In this document: piece after piece, positions 8,477-17,936 of the stretch | Position numbering within the stretch: position 1 is the stretch's first letter | Layout: each line of letters opens with the position of its first letter | Source: Clostridium_AD sp937920395 | GTDB lineage: Bacteria; Bacillota; Clostridia; Clostridiales; Clostridiaceae | Length of the DNA stretch: 64,000 bases | Assembly: GCA_052274345.1 (NCBI GenBank) | Contig: DAVZGP010000011.1 | Span: forward strand, 15,809-79,808 | Direction: 5' to 3' | Program-made: the position numbers and the translations under genes | The notes under the pieces: model-generated | Seen by the model: only the letters and a program-made list of their open reading frames with translations | Told to the model about the DNA's origin: nothing | The model's database searches: none

Positions 8477-9385
8477 TTATAAAAATAATATTATAATAGG
8501 TATAGTAATACCTGAAACTATCGTAGTTATAAAAACGCATTGAGATGCAAGTAGTCTATCACCACCATATTTTTCAGCAATTATTGGAGCCATTACAGCT
8601 GCAGGCATTGCTTGCAATATAACACATATAGTAAGTAACAGTTCATCCACTTTAAATATTTTTAATACAATATACACAATCATCGGAACTATTAAAAGCC
8701 TAATTACAGCAGCATAATATACCGACAAGTCAGAAAAAGCATCTTTAAGCCTCATTTCTGCAAGCATTGAACCAACTATTATCATAGATATTGGTGTTGT
8801 TGTGGCTCCAACTAATTTTAGTGAATTCTCAATAGGAGCAGATAATTTTATTGAAAAAACAAATAAAATCAAACCAATAAACACAGCTATTAGTGCTGGA
8901 TTTATTAATGCTTTCCTCATTGATTTAAAATCCTTTTCGCCGGTAAAGAGCATTACGCCTACTGTCCACACCAGGATATTAAAAGCAATATTGAATATTG
9001 CTGCATAGAAAACACCTATTCCACCATAAATACTTTCAAGCACTGGATAACCCATAAATCCGACATTTGAAAAAATTGTTATAAATCTAAATACTTGCTG
9101 TTTGTTTATAGGAAACTTTGAAAAAAATATTCTACTAATAAATATTAAACTTATATGAATTAGAAAAGAATATATAAAAATTTTACGAGCATTACTACCC
9201 ATCGCCGCTTGGTATTTAATATTAAACGATGTTATTATCATAAATGGTAGTGTTATATTAAGTAGTAATTCAGACAACCCTTTATCAACTACACTGTTAA
9301 GAAACTTCCTTTTCTTAGCGTAAAAGCCTACTGCCATAATAATAAATAATACTATAACTTGATTAATTAATTGGCTATTTTGCAT
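8477..9385 (-). CDS. AEC family (auxin efflux carrier-like) transporter
   Basis: A 302-residue membrane protein with about ten hydrophobic segments in the two five-helix repeats of the AEC family. Family features are the N-terminal GFYAKKRKF..., LLLNITLPFMI and the second-half PISMIIVGSMLA, then LQAMPAAV and the C-terminal FITTIVSGITIP. Bacterial members export or import small organic acids; the substrate cannot be read from sequence. No regulator is adjacent. Confidence 0.88.
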   Translation of the reverse strand: MQNSQLINQVIVLFIIMAVGFYAKKRKFLNSVVDKGLSELLLNITLPFMIITSFNIKYQAAMGSNARKIFIYSFLIHISLIFISRIFFSKFPINKQQVFRFITIFSNVGFMGYPVLESIYGGIGVFYAAIFNIAFNILVWTVGVMLFTGEKDFKSMRKALINPALIAVFIGLILFVFSIKLSAPIENSLKLVGATTTPISMIIVGSMLAEMRLKDAFSDLSVYYAAVIRLLIVPMIVYIVLKIFKVDELLLTICVILQAMPAAVMAPIIAEKYGGDRLLASQCVFITTIVSGITIPIIILFL

Positions 9386-9433
9386 TTTAATTCCCCTTAA
9401 ATATAACTTGGCAACAACTATTATTAACTCATG

Positions 9434-10204
9434 CTATATAGACATATATTCCATTTTTCTTTCTCTAAAATAAACAGGTTTCAAGTTACATATCTCACAG
9501 AGTCTAATAGCCTGAGTAAAATAAGCACCAATATTCTCTACATTATGAGCATCTGAACCTATAGTCACATATTTCCCACCTATTTGACTATAGGCTTTAT
9601 ATATATCAATTAAATTATTATATGCTTGTGAGTTTCCAAATCTTCTAGTATTAATTTCAATAACTTTTTCATTTTGTACTATAATTTTAAAAATTTCATT
9701 TATATATTCATTATAATCTTGATAATGCATTTCCTTATCATTATAAGTTGCATATCTTGATATATAATCAATGTGACCTAAACTGTCAATGAAGTCATGC
9801 TTCTCCACATTAGCTAGCATACTTAAAAAATATTTGTCGTAAGCATCTTTTTTTGCCTTACCTTCATAATATTTTGGATAATAAATATCTTCCCCATCTA
9901 CTGCATGTATAGACCCAATTATATAGTCAAAAGGATATTTACTTGCAACATTCCTATTTTTATCTAAACAAATTTCTTGCATTCCAATTTCAATTCCAAG
10001 CATGAGCTTTTTACTTCTATATCTCTCATAGTCATTAAAATACTTTTCTATATCAAAAGTCATATCTGCTCCTGCTGGAAAGTTTAAATCTAGATGCTCT
10101 GTAAAAATCATACCTATACCACTTTCCCTTGATTGTTCCATAGCATACTGAACTTTCATTTCAGAGTCATCAGAAAACTCTGTGTGTATATGTGAGTCAA
10201 TCAT
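9434..10204 (-). CDS. hisK: PHP-family histidinol-phosphatase
   Basis: A 256-residue PHP phosphoesterase of the HisK type, which hydrolyses histidinol phosphate. Metal ligands are seen in DSHIHTEFSDD, FTEHLDL, GIEIGMQ, GSIHAVDG, DSLGHIDYI and the C-terminal TIGSDAH. Length matches the HisK/HisJ family. GGGGGATGAATT precedes ATG. It stands outside any his operon here, so a different phosphomonoester substrate cannot be excluded. Confidence 0.8.
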   Translation of the reverse strand: MIDSHIHTEFSDDSEMKVQYAMEQSRESGIGMIFTEHLDLNFPAGADMTFDIEKYFNDYERYRSKKLMLGIEIGMQEICLDKNRNVASKYPFDYIIGSIHAVDGEDIYYPKYYEGKAKKDAYDKYFLSMLANVEKHDFIDSLGHIDYISRYATYNDKEMHYQDYNEYINEIFKIIVQNEKVIEINTRRFGNSQAYNNLIDIYKAYSQIGGKYVTIGSDAHNVENIGAYFTQAIRLCEICNLKPVYFRERKMEYMSI

Positions 10205-10295
10205 AATTCATCCCCCTAGAACTTTTTCTATTGTTTAACAACCTTCAATTATATTAATACCTTTGATTATATCAAAACATAGTACAAAAATATAT

Positions 10296-10326
10296 AGCAG
10301 TAACCTAAGTAATATAGGTTACTGCT
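10296..10326 (-). terminator. Terminator of glyA
   Basis: Eleven-pair arms (10296-10306 and 10316-10326) just after the glyA stop, followed on the minus strand by a short T-rich stretch. Confidence 0.75.
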
Positions 10327-10340
10327 ACTTTTTCTTCTTT

Positions 10341-11573
10341 CTATTTATATAATGGGAATCTACTGCATAACTCTTTTACTTTTTCTCTAATTGGCGCCAA
10401 ATTACCTTCTCTATTTTCTATAGTTTCATTTATAAGTGCAGCTATTGTTCTCATTTCTTCTTCTTTAAATCCTCTTGTAGTTACTGCTGGTGTACCAATT
10501 CTTATACCACTTGTAACAAATGGACTTAAAGTTTCATTTGGTACAGTATTTTTATTTACAGTAATTCCAACTATATCTAACAACTTTTCAGCTTCTTTAC
10601 CAGTAATGCTTTTATTTGTTAATTCTATTAATAAAAGATGATTATCCGTACCACCAGATACTAACTTAAAACCATATTTTTGAAGTTCTTTTCCAAGTAG
10701 TTTTGCATTTTTAACAACTTGTTCAATATAAACTTTAAATTCTGGTTTAAGCGCTTCTCCGAAACAAACAGCTTTGGCAGCAATAGTATGCATTAAAGGT
10801 CCACCTTGCATACCTGGGAAAATAGATTTATCTATTGCTTTTGCATATTTCTCTTTGCATAAAATCACGCCACCTCTAGGTCCCCTCAATGTTTTATGAG
10901 TTGTTGTAGTCACAAAATCAGCATATGGAACTGGAGACTCATGTGCACCTGTTGCAACAAGACCTGCAATATGTGCCATATCTACAAACATATACGCATT
11001 AACTTCATCACATATTTCTCTAAATAGTTTAAAATTTATGGCTCTTGGATAAGCGCTAGCTCCAACAACTATCATTTTAGGGTTATGTTTTTTAGCCAAA
11101 GCTCTAACTTTTTCATAATCTATTGTTTCTGTCTCTAAATCAACACCATAAGGAACGAAATTATATAACATTCCAGAAAAATTTACAGGACTTCCATGAG
11201 TTAAATGTCCACCATGACTCAAATTCATACCTAATACTGTATCTCCTGGTTTAAGCACAGAGAAATAAACAGCCATATTAGCTTGAGATCCTGAATGTGG
11301 TTGTACATTAGCGTGATCAGCACCAAAAAGTTCTTTAATTCTTGTGCGTGCTAAATTTTCTACTTTATCGACTACTTCACATCCGCCATAATATCTTTTG
11401 CCAGGATACCCTTCTGCATATTTATTAGTTAATATAGATCCATTTGCTTCAAGTACAGCTCTACTAACAAAATTTTCTGAAGCAATTAGTTCGATATGAT
11501 CCTCCTGCCTTGTGTTCTCTTCTTCAATTATTTTGTAAACTTCTAAATCACTGTTTTTCAAATATTCTTTCAT
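10341..11573 (-). CDS. glyA: Serine hydroxymethyltransferase
   Basis: A 410-residue fold-type I PLP enzyme interconverting serine and glycine while loading one-carbon units on tetrahydrofolate. ELIASENFVS, YPGKRYYGG, HSGSQANMAV and the PLP lysine in TTTTHKTLRGPRGG are diagnostic. The ATG at 11573 is preferred because GAGAGG lies twelve bases before it; the in-frame ATG four codons earlier abuts that ribosome site. Monocistronic with its own terminator. Confidence 0.96.
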   Translation of the reverse strand: MKEYLKNSDLEVYKIIEEENTRQEDHIELIASENFVSRAVLEANGSILTNKYAEGYPGKRYYGGCEVVDKVENLARTRIKELFGADHANVQPHSGSQANMAVYFSVLKPGDTVLGMNLSHGGHLTHGSPVNFSGMLYNFVPYGVDLETETIDYEKVRALAKKHNPKMIVVGASAYPRAINFKLFREICDEVNAYMFVDMAHIAGLVATGAHESPVPYADFVTTTTHKTLRGPRGGVILCKEKYAKAIDKSIFPGMQGGPLMHTIAAKAVCFGEALKPEFKVYIEQVVKNAKLLGKELQKYGFKLVSGGTDNHLLLIELTNKSITGKEAEKLLDIVGITVNKNTVPNETLSPFVTSGIRIGTPAVTTRGFKEEEMRTIAALINETIENREGNLAPIREKVKELCSRFPLYK

Positions 11574-11964
11574 GTTAATACCCATCCTCTCGTCTTTTAA
11601 ATTGAATAATCTAATAAAATGATTCCATTAATAATTATAAAAATCAATAAAAATAATACTCTGAAATTTCAGAAATAAATAGTATATTTATATTATAAAA
11701 TTTTATAGGATAATTATCAACTAAAACATGATAATTCAATGAATTTTTCTGGGTTTTTAATTAAATAGTATTAATACAAGAAATTAATAATACAAACCAT
11801 AGTTTTTTTATCATATATGACATATAAAATCAAAAAATAATAAATAAAATAACTTAATTTTCTAACTAATAATAATTTATTAGATTTATGGTATATAATA
11901 ATAGAGCAATTTTATTATTATATGATATAAAATTAAAATGATATTTATTTTGAAAGGAGATTAT
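11574..11964. other. Divergent intergenic region glyA/thrE with a 14-base palindrome
   Basis: About 390 very AT-rich bases between two divergent genes. It holds a perfect palindrome TCTGAAATTTCAGA (11660-11673), a possible operator for glyA, and TATAAT (11894-11899) as the likely -10 of the exporter genes without a convincing -35. No T-box, other riboswitch or small gene was recognised. Confidence 0.4.
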
Positions 11965-12738
11965 ATGTATACTGACGATATCATTCAAATCGCTGCTGAA
12001 GCCGGTAAAATCATTTTAGAAAATGGCGGAGAAACTTATAGGGTAGAGCAAACAATAACCATGATATGTAAATCTTATGGCATACCAAGAACTGAAAGTT
12101 TTGTTACTCCTACGGGCATTATGATTTCTATAACTAATAGTAAAAATCAGACCATTTCATTAATTAGAAGGATTCACATTAGGACAGTTAATCTTCGCAA
12201 GGTTTCCATGATTAATAATCTATCAAGGCAAGTTGTAACGAGCCCTTTATCCATAATGGATATAAAAAATGAAATTGAATATATTAATAATTTACCACCT
12301 TATTCTCAAAAGACTACTACTTTTTTTTCAGCTTTCTGCGCAGGATTTTTTACGTTACTTTTTGGAGGAAATTACAAAGATTTTTTTGTAGCCTTTATAA
12401 TAGGAGCACTTATTAATTATTTAAGTTTATTTTTGGATAAATTCGAAGTAAATAGTTTTTTAAAAAATATGCTTGGTGGTTCTCTTGCTGCGCTCATAGC
12501 GCTAATAGCTAACTCATTACATTTAGTAGGCAATATGGATACTATAATAATAGGGTCAATAATGTTATTAGTACCTGGCATAGCCATAACAAATGCAATA
12601 AGGGATACAATTGCTGGGGATTTAGTTTCTGGTATCTCTAGATCTATAGAGGCTTTATTTATAGCTGTAGCAATATCTTCTGGTACAAGTATAATTTTTA
12701 AAATTTGGTTCTTATTATTTGGAGGTACTCTTATATGA
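11965..12738 (+). CDS. Threonine/serine exporter ThrE, N-terminal component
   Basis: A 257-residue protein of the ThrE N-terminal family (formerly DUF1212). A soluble part with ENGGETYRVE and SFVTPTGI is followed by about five membrane segments, including VPGIAITNAIRD. It would form an amino-acid exporter with the next gene. The start follows AAAGGAG by five bases; an earlier in-frame ATG has no ribosome site. The stop overlaps the next start codon, so the pair is translationally coupled. Confidence 0.88.
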   Translation: MYTDDIIQIAAEAGKIILENGGETYRVEQTITMICKSYGIPRTESFVTPTGIMISITNSKNQTISLIRRIHIRTVNLRKVSMINNLSRQVVTSPLSIMDIKNEIEYINNLPPYSQKTTTFFSAFCAGFFTLLFGGNYKDFFVAFIIGALINYLSLFLDKFEVNSFLKNMLGGSLAALIALIANSLHLVGNMDTIIIGSIMLLVPGIAITNAIRDTIAGDLVSGISRSIEALFIAVAISSGTSIIFKIWFLLFGGTLI

Positions 12739-13166
12739 TTCTTAATTCATTTTATGCATTTTTAAGTTCTCTAGGTTTTGGAGTACTATTCAACATTCGT
12801 GGTAAAAACCTAATAATCGCATCACTTGGAGGCGGACTTGCTTGGCTAACTTATCTTATTTCAGGAAGACTTCAACCATCCCTTGTTTTTTCATTATTTC
12901 TTGCATCAATGGTTGGTAGCATTTATTCAGAAATAATGGCAAGATTATATAAAAATCCTGTGACTATGTTTGTAATCTGTGCAATTATACCACTTGTGCC
13001 CGGCGGTGGAATGTATTACGCTACCCTTGAAGCTGTAAAAGGTAACTTTACTCTCGCTCTAACCAAAGGTGCTGAAACGCTGTTTAGTGCAGGTGCAATT
13101 GCAGTTGGAATAGTATTTGTAGCTTCCATAAGTACTATTTTCAAAAAAATAAAAATAAAGAAGTAA
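12735..13166 (+). CDS. Threonine/serine exporter ThrE, C-terminal component
   Basis: A 143-residue membrane protein of the DUF3815/ThrE_2 family with four or five membrane segments and VPLVPGGGMYY-type motif (here LVPGGGMYYA). It begins in an ATGA overlap with the upstream gene, with GGAGGT eight bases before. Together the two correspond to a single-chain ThrE split at the usual place. Its last codons lie inside a long perfect palindrome that acts as terminator. Confidence 0.88.
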   Translation: MILNSFYAFLSSLGFGVLFNIRGKNLIIASLGGGLAWLTYLISGRLQPSLVFSLFLASMVGSIYSEIMARLYKNPVTMFVICAIIPLVPGGGMYYATLEAVKGNFTLALTKGAETLFSAGAIAVGIVFVASISTIFKKIKIKK

Positions 13167-13197
13167 AATTTGATATCAAATTTTACTTCTTTATTTT
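13152..13197. terminator. Perfect 46-base palindromic terminator
   Basis: A 46-base palindrome with no unpaired centre, overlapping the stop of the exporter gene (13164-13166) and touching the stop of the convergent csoR-like gene. A and T runs on both ends make it usable in both directions. Confidence 0.88.
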
Positions 13198-13501
13198 ATT
13201 TTAAAAACATAAGAAAAGTTGAGACTAACTCTTCAATTTTAGCTTTTTCTTCATTCTTTTCTTCCAGATGATCATCACTTTCATGTAAAAGACAGTTTTT
13301 TGTATATCTTTCTAAAACAAGCCCACCAACTTTATTCATAGCTGACCTTGCTGCAGCCACTTGAACCAATACGTCTTTACAGCAAGCTTCACATGTTACC
13401 ATCTTTTCTATACCTTTAACTTGTCCCTCGATTTTTCTCAATCTAATTTGAATGTTTTTTACTAACTCATCATTTATTGATTTATCATTATCATTTATCA
13501 T
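13196..13501 (-). CDS. CsoR/CstR-family (DUF156) transcriptional regulator
   Basis: A 101-residue all-helical DUF156 regulator. IRLRKIEGQVKG is the DNA-contacting helix signature. The two conserved cysteines are Cys41 (in CEACCKD) and Cys70 (in KNCLLH), spaced as in CsoR. The CsoR copper-ligand histidine position, 25 residues after Cys41, is Tyr66 here, so copper sensing is doubtful and persulfide sensing as in CstR is a reasonable alternative. Two extra cysteines, Cys37 and Cys40, precede Cys41. Its start overlaps the aspS stop in ATGA, so it is cotranscribed with aspS. Confidence 0.85.
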   Translation of the reverse strand: MINDNDKSINDELVKNIQIRLRKIEGQVKGIEKMVTCEACCKDVLVQVAAARSAMNKVGGLVLERYTKNCLLHESDDHLEEKNEEKAKIEELVSTFLMFLK

Positions 13502-15279
13502 TTTACCTCAGCTTTTATAATACCAAGTTCTTTAAGCTGCTTGTCATCAACCATGTTTGGTGCTTCACTCATTGGACAATAAGCATTTTGATTTTTAGGG
13601 AAAGCAATTACATCCTTGATGTTATCAGTTCCAGCTAAGAACATTATCATTCTATCGAGTCCAAAAGCAAGTCCGCCGTGAGGTGGTGGTCCAAACTTAA
13701 ATGCTTCTAGTAAAAATCCAAATCTTTCCCATGCCTTTTCACGTGTAAATCCCAAGACTTTAAACATAGTTTCTTGAAGCTCTGAACTATGTATTCTTAT
13801 ACTTCCTCCACCTAATTCTTCTCCGTTTAAGACTATATCATAGGCTTTAGCACGAACTCGACCTGGATCTGATTCAAGATACTGTAGATCTTCATCCATT
13901 GGCATTGTGAAAGGATGATGTGCTGCTATATATCTATTTTCTTCTTCGCTATAATCAAATAAAGGAAATTCTGTAATCCATACAAAATTAAATTCATTAT
14001 TATCCTTCAAAATTTCTAGTTCTTTGGCTACATGTAATCTTAATGCACCTAAACTTTGTAGTGTTATACTATCCTTGTCTGCAACAATAAGCACTAAATC
14101 TCCGGTTTTTGCATCTACCTTATCAAGTATTGCTTGCATTTTCTCATCACTAAAAAACTTAGCCATAGGTGATTTTATTCCATCTTCTTTACATGCAATC
14201 CATGCAAGTCCTTTTGCTCTATATGTCTTAACAAGCTCTCCAAATTTATCCAATTTCTTTCTTCCCATATCTGCCGCATTTTCAACTTTTATAGCCCTTA
14301 CTGAGCCACCACTTTCTATTGCATTTTTAAATACTACAAATTCAGAATCTTTTACGACGCTTGTTATATCGTTAATTTCCATTCCAAATCTTATATCTGG
14401 CTTATCTGATCCATATTTACTCATAGCTTCTTTATATTTCATTCGTCTTATAGGAAGTTTTACATTCTCATTGACAACTTCTTTAAATACCTTTTTAATT
14501 AATGCTTCGTTAATAGCCATAACATCATCTTCTTCAACAAAGGACATCTCTATGTCAATTTGTGTAAACTCCGGTTGTCTATTAGCTCTTAAATCTTCAT
14601 CTCTAAAACATCTAGCAAGTTGAAAGTATTTATCATACCCTGACACCATTAGTAATTGTTTAAATAGTTGTGGTGATTGTGGGAGTGCATAAAACATACC
14701 TGGATAATTTCTACTTGGAACTAGATAATCCCGTGCACCCTCTGGTGTACTTTTTGTAAGTATAGGTGTTTCTATTTCTAAAAAACCATTTTCATCTAAA
14801 AAGTCGCGAACAACCTTAGTTGTTTTAGAACGTATCATAAATATTTTTTGCATATCCGGTCTTCTTAAATCTAAATATCTATATTTTAGACGTATATTTT
14901 CTGCTGCATCTAAACCTTCTTTTATATATATAGGTGGTGTTTCTGATTCTGATAATATTTTTATATTCTCTCCTTTAACCTCTACGAGTCCAGTTGGTAA
15001 ATTTTCATTTGGAGATTGTCTTTTAACAAGTTCGCCAGTTACAGCAAGGCAGTACTCTGGTTTTACTTTATCTGCCTTTTCAAAAGCTTCTTTGTTTATT
15101 TCTTCTCCAAATACTAATTGTAATATTCCTGTTCTATCTCTTAAATCTATGAAAACAAGTCCCCCTAGATTTCTTTTTCTTTGAACCCAACCCATTACTG
15201 TTACTATATTTGATATGTGTGATTCTCTAAGATCGCCACACATATTGGTTCTCTTTAAACCATTTAATGCTTCTGCCAT
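13498..15279 (-). CDS. aspS: Aspartyl-tRNA synthetase
   Basis: A 593-residue bacterial-type AspRS: N-terminal OB-fold anticodon domain, class II core with motif 2 RCFRDEDLRANRQPEF, the inserted GAD domain and motif 3 in FGLDRMIM. Length is normal. GGAAGGAG precedes ATG. In many clostridia hisS comes directly before this gene; here hemZ does, with a gap of only 78 bases. Confidence 0.97.
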   Translation of the reverse strand: MAEALNGLKRTNMCGDLRESHISNIVTVMGWVQRKRNLGGLVFIDLRDRTGILQLVFGEEINKEAFEKADKVKPEYCLAVTGELVKRQSPNENLPTGLVEVKGENIKILSESETPPIYIKEGLDAAENIRLKYRYLDLRRPDMQKIFMIRSKTTKVVRDFLDENGFLEIETPILTKSTPEGARDYLVPSRNYPGMFYALPQSPQLFKQLLMVSGYDKYFQLARCFRDEDLRANRQPEFTQIDIEMSFVEEDDVMAINEALIKKVFKEVVNENVKLPIRRMKYKEAMSKYGSDKPDIRFGMEINDITSVVKDSEFVVFKNAIESGGSVRAIKVENAADMGRKKLDKFGELVKTYRAKGLAWIACKEDGIKSPMAKFFSDEKMQAILDKVDAKTGDLVLIVADKDSITLQSLGALRLHVAKELEILKDNNEFNFVWITEFPLFDYSEEENRYIAAHHPFTMPMDEDLQYLESDPGRVRAKAYDIVLNGEELGGGSIRIHSSELQETMFKVLGFTREKAWERFGFLLEAFKFGPPPHGGLAFGLDRMIMFLAGTDNIKDVIAFPKNQNAYCPMSEAPNMVDDKQLKELGIIKAEVK

Positions 15280-15357
15280 TTTATTTTCTCCTTCCCTTTG
15301 CTTTGATTATATTACATTTATATTAGTACATTTAGGCACTTTAATATCCATTACATT

Positions 15358-16785
15358 TTAAGTATATAATGTGTTTAGTAATATAATCTTTTTATCAATC
15401 ATCTCATCTACTCTTTTTATGTATTCACGAACATCCTTTACATTCGCAAACCTTTCATGTCTATTTTCATCTAGAAACACAACTTTCGAAACTGCATCTG
15501 CTCCTAGTGCAATTACTGTCTGTTTTTCTTCAATCATTTGAATATTATAGATTCCTTCTTTAGCTAAGGTAGTATATCCTATATTCTCCATATTACCTAT
15601 CATATTTTTCTGCTTATACATATAATATGGTTTCATATTAAGTTTTTTTGTGAGTTCTACAGTAAGCCCATACATTTTATTTAATTCTTCTTGCCCTGGA
15701 ACTTCAAACCTATAATTATTAAGCATATTTTCATGAAGCCTTGAAGCTCTTTTTATAGACATACCATGAATTGTAATACTATCAGGTTTAATTTTATAAA
15801 TTTCATCACAAGTCTTTTTCATATGCGAAATTTTTTCTCCAGGTAACCCTACTATCAAATCCATATTTATGTTATCAAACCCTAATTCCCTTGCCATTTC
15901 AAATTTTTCGAAAACATCTTCTACGTTGTGATTTCTTCCAATTAATTTTAATGTATCATCATTCATTGTTTGAGGATTAATGCTTACTCTATGTACTCCA
16001 TATTTTTTCATAGTAATTAATTTTTCACGTGTTATACTATCCGGTCTTCCACATTCTACTGTAAATTCACGTATATTATTTTTTGAAACAAATGCTTCGT
16101 ATATACAATTCATTATAAACTCAAATTGTTCATTATTTATTGATGTAGGGGTACCCCCTCCAAAATATACACATTCAATGTTAAGCTTCTTTACGCGTAC
16201 ATAATTACCCATTTCTGTAATTTCATAATATAATGCCTCAAGGTAAGGCATAACAATATTTTTACATTTACTAATAGGATTAGAAGTAAAAGAACAGTAT
16301 ATACACCTAGTAGGACAAAATGGCATATCAATATAAATACTTATATTATTCTTTTTCTTATTAACAATACTTTGCTCGAACTTTGCAACATCAATACAAA
16401 GACGTGCTTTATCTTCTCTTGTAACATGTTTTTCTTTAAATTCTGAGATTATTTTATCGTCCGTTACTCCCTTTTCAAGCAAATCAAGAGCCTTTTTAGA
16501 AGGTCTAATCCCTATTATTGTACCCCAAGGAAATTCCTGAGATGTTATTTTTGAAAAATATAAAAAAACGGCTTTTTTAACTTCATCTTTAATTTTATAT
16601 GAATTATTAACCATATATTCAAAATTCTCAGGCTCACCTTGTATATCTACTATAGTTTCCCCTACATTAATATTAAAATCATAATCTTCTTCTACGAATT
16701 TAATATCGGGAAAAAAGTAAAATAAATTTATTATTTGAAATACATCATAATTAAATTGTTTGTCACTTAATTTTACTCTTATCAT
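15358..16785 (-). CDS. hemZ: Radical SAM coproporphyrinogen oxidase-like protein HemZ
   Basis: A 475-residue protein of the HemN superfamily, HemZ branch. After an N-terminal part of about 150 residues comes the cluster motif CPTRCIYCSF, followed by YFGGGTPTS and GLPGE typical of HemN-type enzymes. The annotated reaction is anaerobic oxidation of coproporphyrinogen, but HemZ-group proteins also occur in bacteria without full haem synthesis, so the true substrate is open. TAAGGAG precedes ATG. Confidence 0.85.
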   Translation of the reverse strand: MIRVKLSDKQFNYDVFQIINLFYFFPDIKFVEEDYDFNINVGETIVDIQGEPENFEYMVNNSYKIKDEVKKAVFLYFSKITSQEFPWGTIIGIRPSKKALDLLEKGVTDDKIISEFKEKHVTREDKARLCIDVAKFEQSIVNKKKNNISIYIDMPFCPTRCIYCSFTSNPISKCKNIVMPYLEALYYEITEMGNYVRVKKLNIECVYFGGGTPTSINNEQFEFIMNCIYEAFVSKNNIREFTVECGRPDSITREKLITMKKYGVHRVSINPQTMNDDTLKLIGRNHNVEDVFEKFEMARELGFDNINMDLIVGLPGEKISHMKKTCDEIYKIKPDSITIHGMSIKRASRLHENMLNNYRFEVPGQEELNKMYGLTVELTKKLNMKPYYMYKQKNMIGNMENIGYTTLAKEGIYNIQMIEEKQTVIALGADAVSKVVFLDENRHERFANVKDVREYIKRVDEMIDKKIILLNTLYT

Positions 16786-16838
16786 CTTAACTCCTTAATA
16801 AACATAGCATATAAAATTATAATGTATTATACACCATA

Positions 16839-17447
16839 TTATTCCTGTAAAAATGGATTGTTTAATTTCTCTTTATTTATTGTGCTAATCGGACCATGAC
16901 CTGGATACACTATTGTATCACCTTGAATACATAAAAGCTTAGTTTTAATACTATTAATTATAGCATTAAAGTCCCCCCCTGCAAAATCTGTTCTTCCAAT
17001 AGATCCTGCAAAAAGTGTATCTCCAGTAAAAGCACACTTTTCTGTTAAAAAGCTCATACCACCAGGTGTATGACCAGGAGTATCTAGACAAGTAATTTGA
17101 ATATTTGAAACTTTTATTATATCCCCATCATTTAAAAATTTATCTGCACCACCTTTGATAAGAGGACCAAATAAATATTCTCCTTTAGTTATTAAATCAT
17201 CATCCTTTTTGCTTATACAAACTATTGCATTTGTTATCGCTTTAATTTCGCAAACACCCGATGTATGATCTACATGACCATGAGTTAAAAGTATATACTT
17301 AACTTTGGCGCCCATATTGTTTATTACTTTAACAATATCATTAGCATCACCACCTGGATCAATTACTATTGCTTCTTTTGTTTTATCATCCATTAATATA
17401 TAACAATTTGCTCCATATATTCCCGCTATTATTTTTTTAATTTGCAT
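16839..17447 (-). CDS. MBL-fold metallo-hydrolase (glyoxalase II-like)
   Basis: A 202-residue metallo-beta-lactamase-fold hydrolase. The metal motif THGHVDHTSG, a downstream His in TPGHTPGG, GDTLFAGSIGRTD and the C-terminal PGHGP are all present, so it should bind two metals. Members of this short group cleave thioesters or related substrates; the exact substrate is unknown. It lies between dtd and hemZ, its usual clostridial place, with AGGAGGG before ATG. Confidence 0.85.
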   Translation of the reverse strand: MQIKKIIAGIYGANCYILMDDKTKEAIVIDPGGDANDIVKVINNMGAKVKYILLTHGHVDHTSGVCEIKAITNAIVCISKKDDDLITKGEYLFGPLIKGGADKFLNDGDIIKVSNIQITCLDTPGHTPGGMSFLTEKCAFTGDTLFAGSIGRTDFAGGDFNAIINSIKTKLLCIQGDTIVYPGHGPISTINKEKLNNPFLQE

Positions 17448-17457
17448 TCTTACCCTC

Positions 17458-17904
17458 CTAGAAATCTTTCTTACTTTCTAAAAGTAAAGTTACTGGACCA
17501 TCATTTTGTATATAAACCTGCATATCTGCCCCAAAAATTCCAGTTTTAACTTCACCTAAGACTTCTGTACATTGTTTTACAAACTCTAAATATAGTTTTT
17601 CTGATTGCTCGCCACCAAGAGCTCTCATAAAACTAGGTTTTCTACCTTTTCTACAGTCTCCATATAATGTAAATTGTGAGACTATAAGAAGTTCTCCCCC
17701 AACATCTATTAGAGATTTGTTCATTTTACCATCTTCATCGAAGATTCTAAGGTTTAAAATTTTATCCTTTAGGTACAATATATCTTCTACCGTATCTCCA
17801 TCGCATATTCCAAGCAAAACATTTAAGCCAAACCCTATTTGACCTACTACTTTACCACTCACTTCAACCCTTGATGAATTAACTCTTTGAACTACAGCTC
17901 TCAT
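17458..17904 (-). CDS. dtd: D-aminoacyl-tRNA deacylase
   Basis: A 148-residue Dtd that removes D-amino acids, and glycine from tRNA-Ala, from mischarged tRNA. MRAVVQRV opens the chain; the active-site SQFTLYGD and the cross-subunit NDGPVT Gly-Pro motif are both present. Length is exact for the family. It follows rel by 32 bases and is followed ten bases later by the MBL gene. Confidence 0.96.
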   Translation of the reverse strand: MRAVVQRVNSSRVEVSGKVVGQIGFGLNVLLGICDGDTVEDILYLKDKILNLRIFDEDGKMNKSLIDVGGELLIVSQFTLYGDCRKGRKPSFMRALGGEQSEKLYLEFVKQCTEVLGEVKTGIFGADMQVYIQNDGPVTLLLESKKDF

Positions 17905-17936
17905 AAATACATCTCCTAAATCAAGTAAAACAGTTT

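Noticed and set aside
14024..14623. 199-codon plus-strand frame inside aspS
   Set aside because: Complement of conserved synthetase codons, with no ribosome site and no family match.
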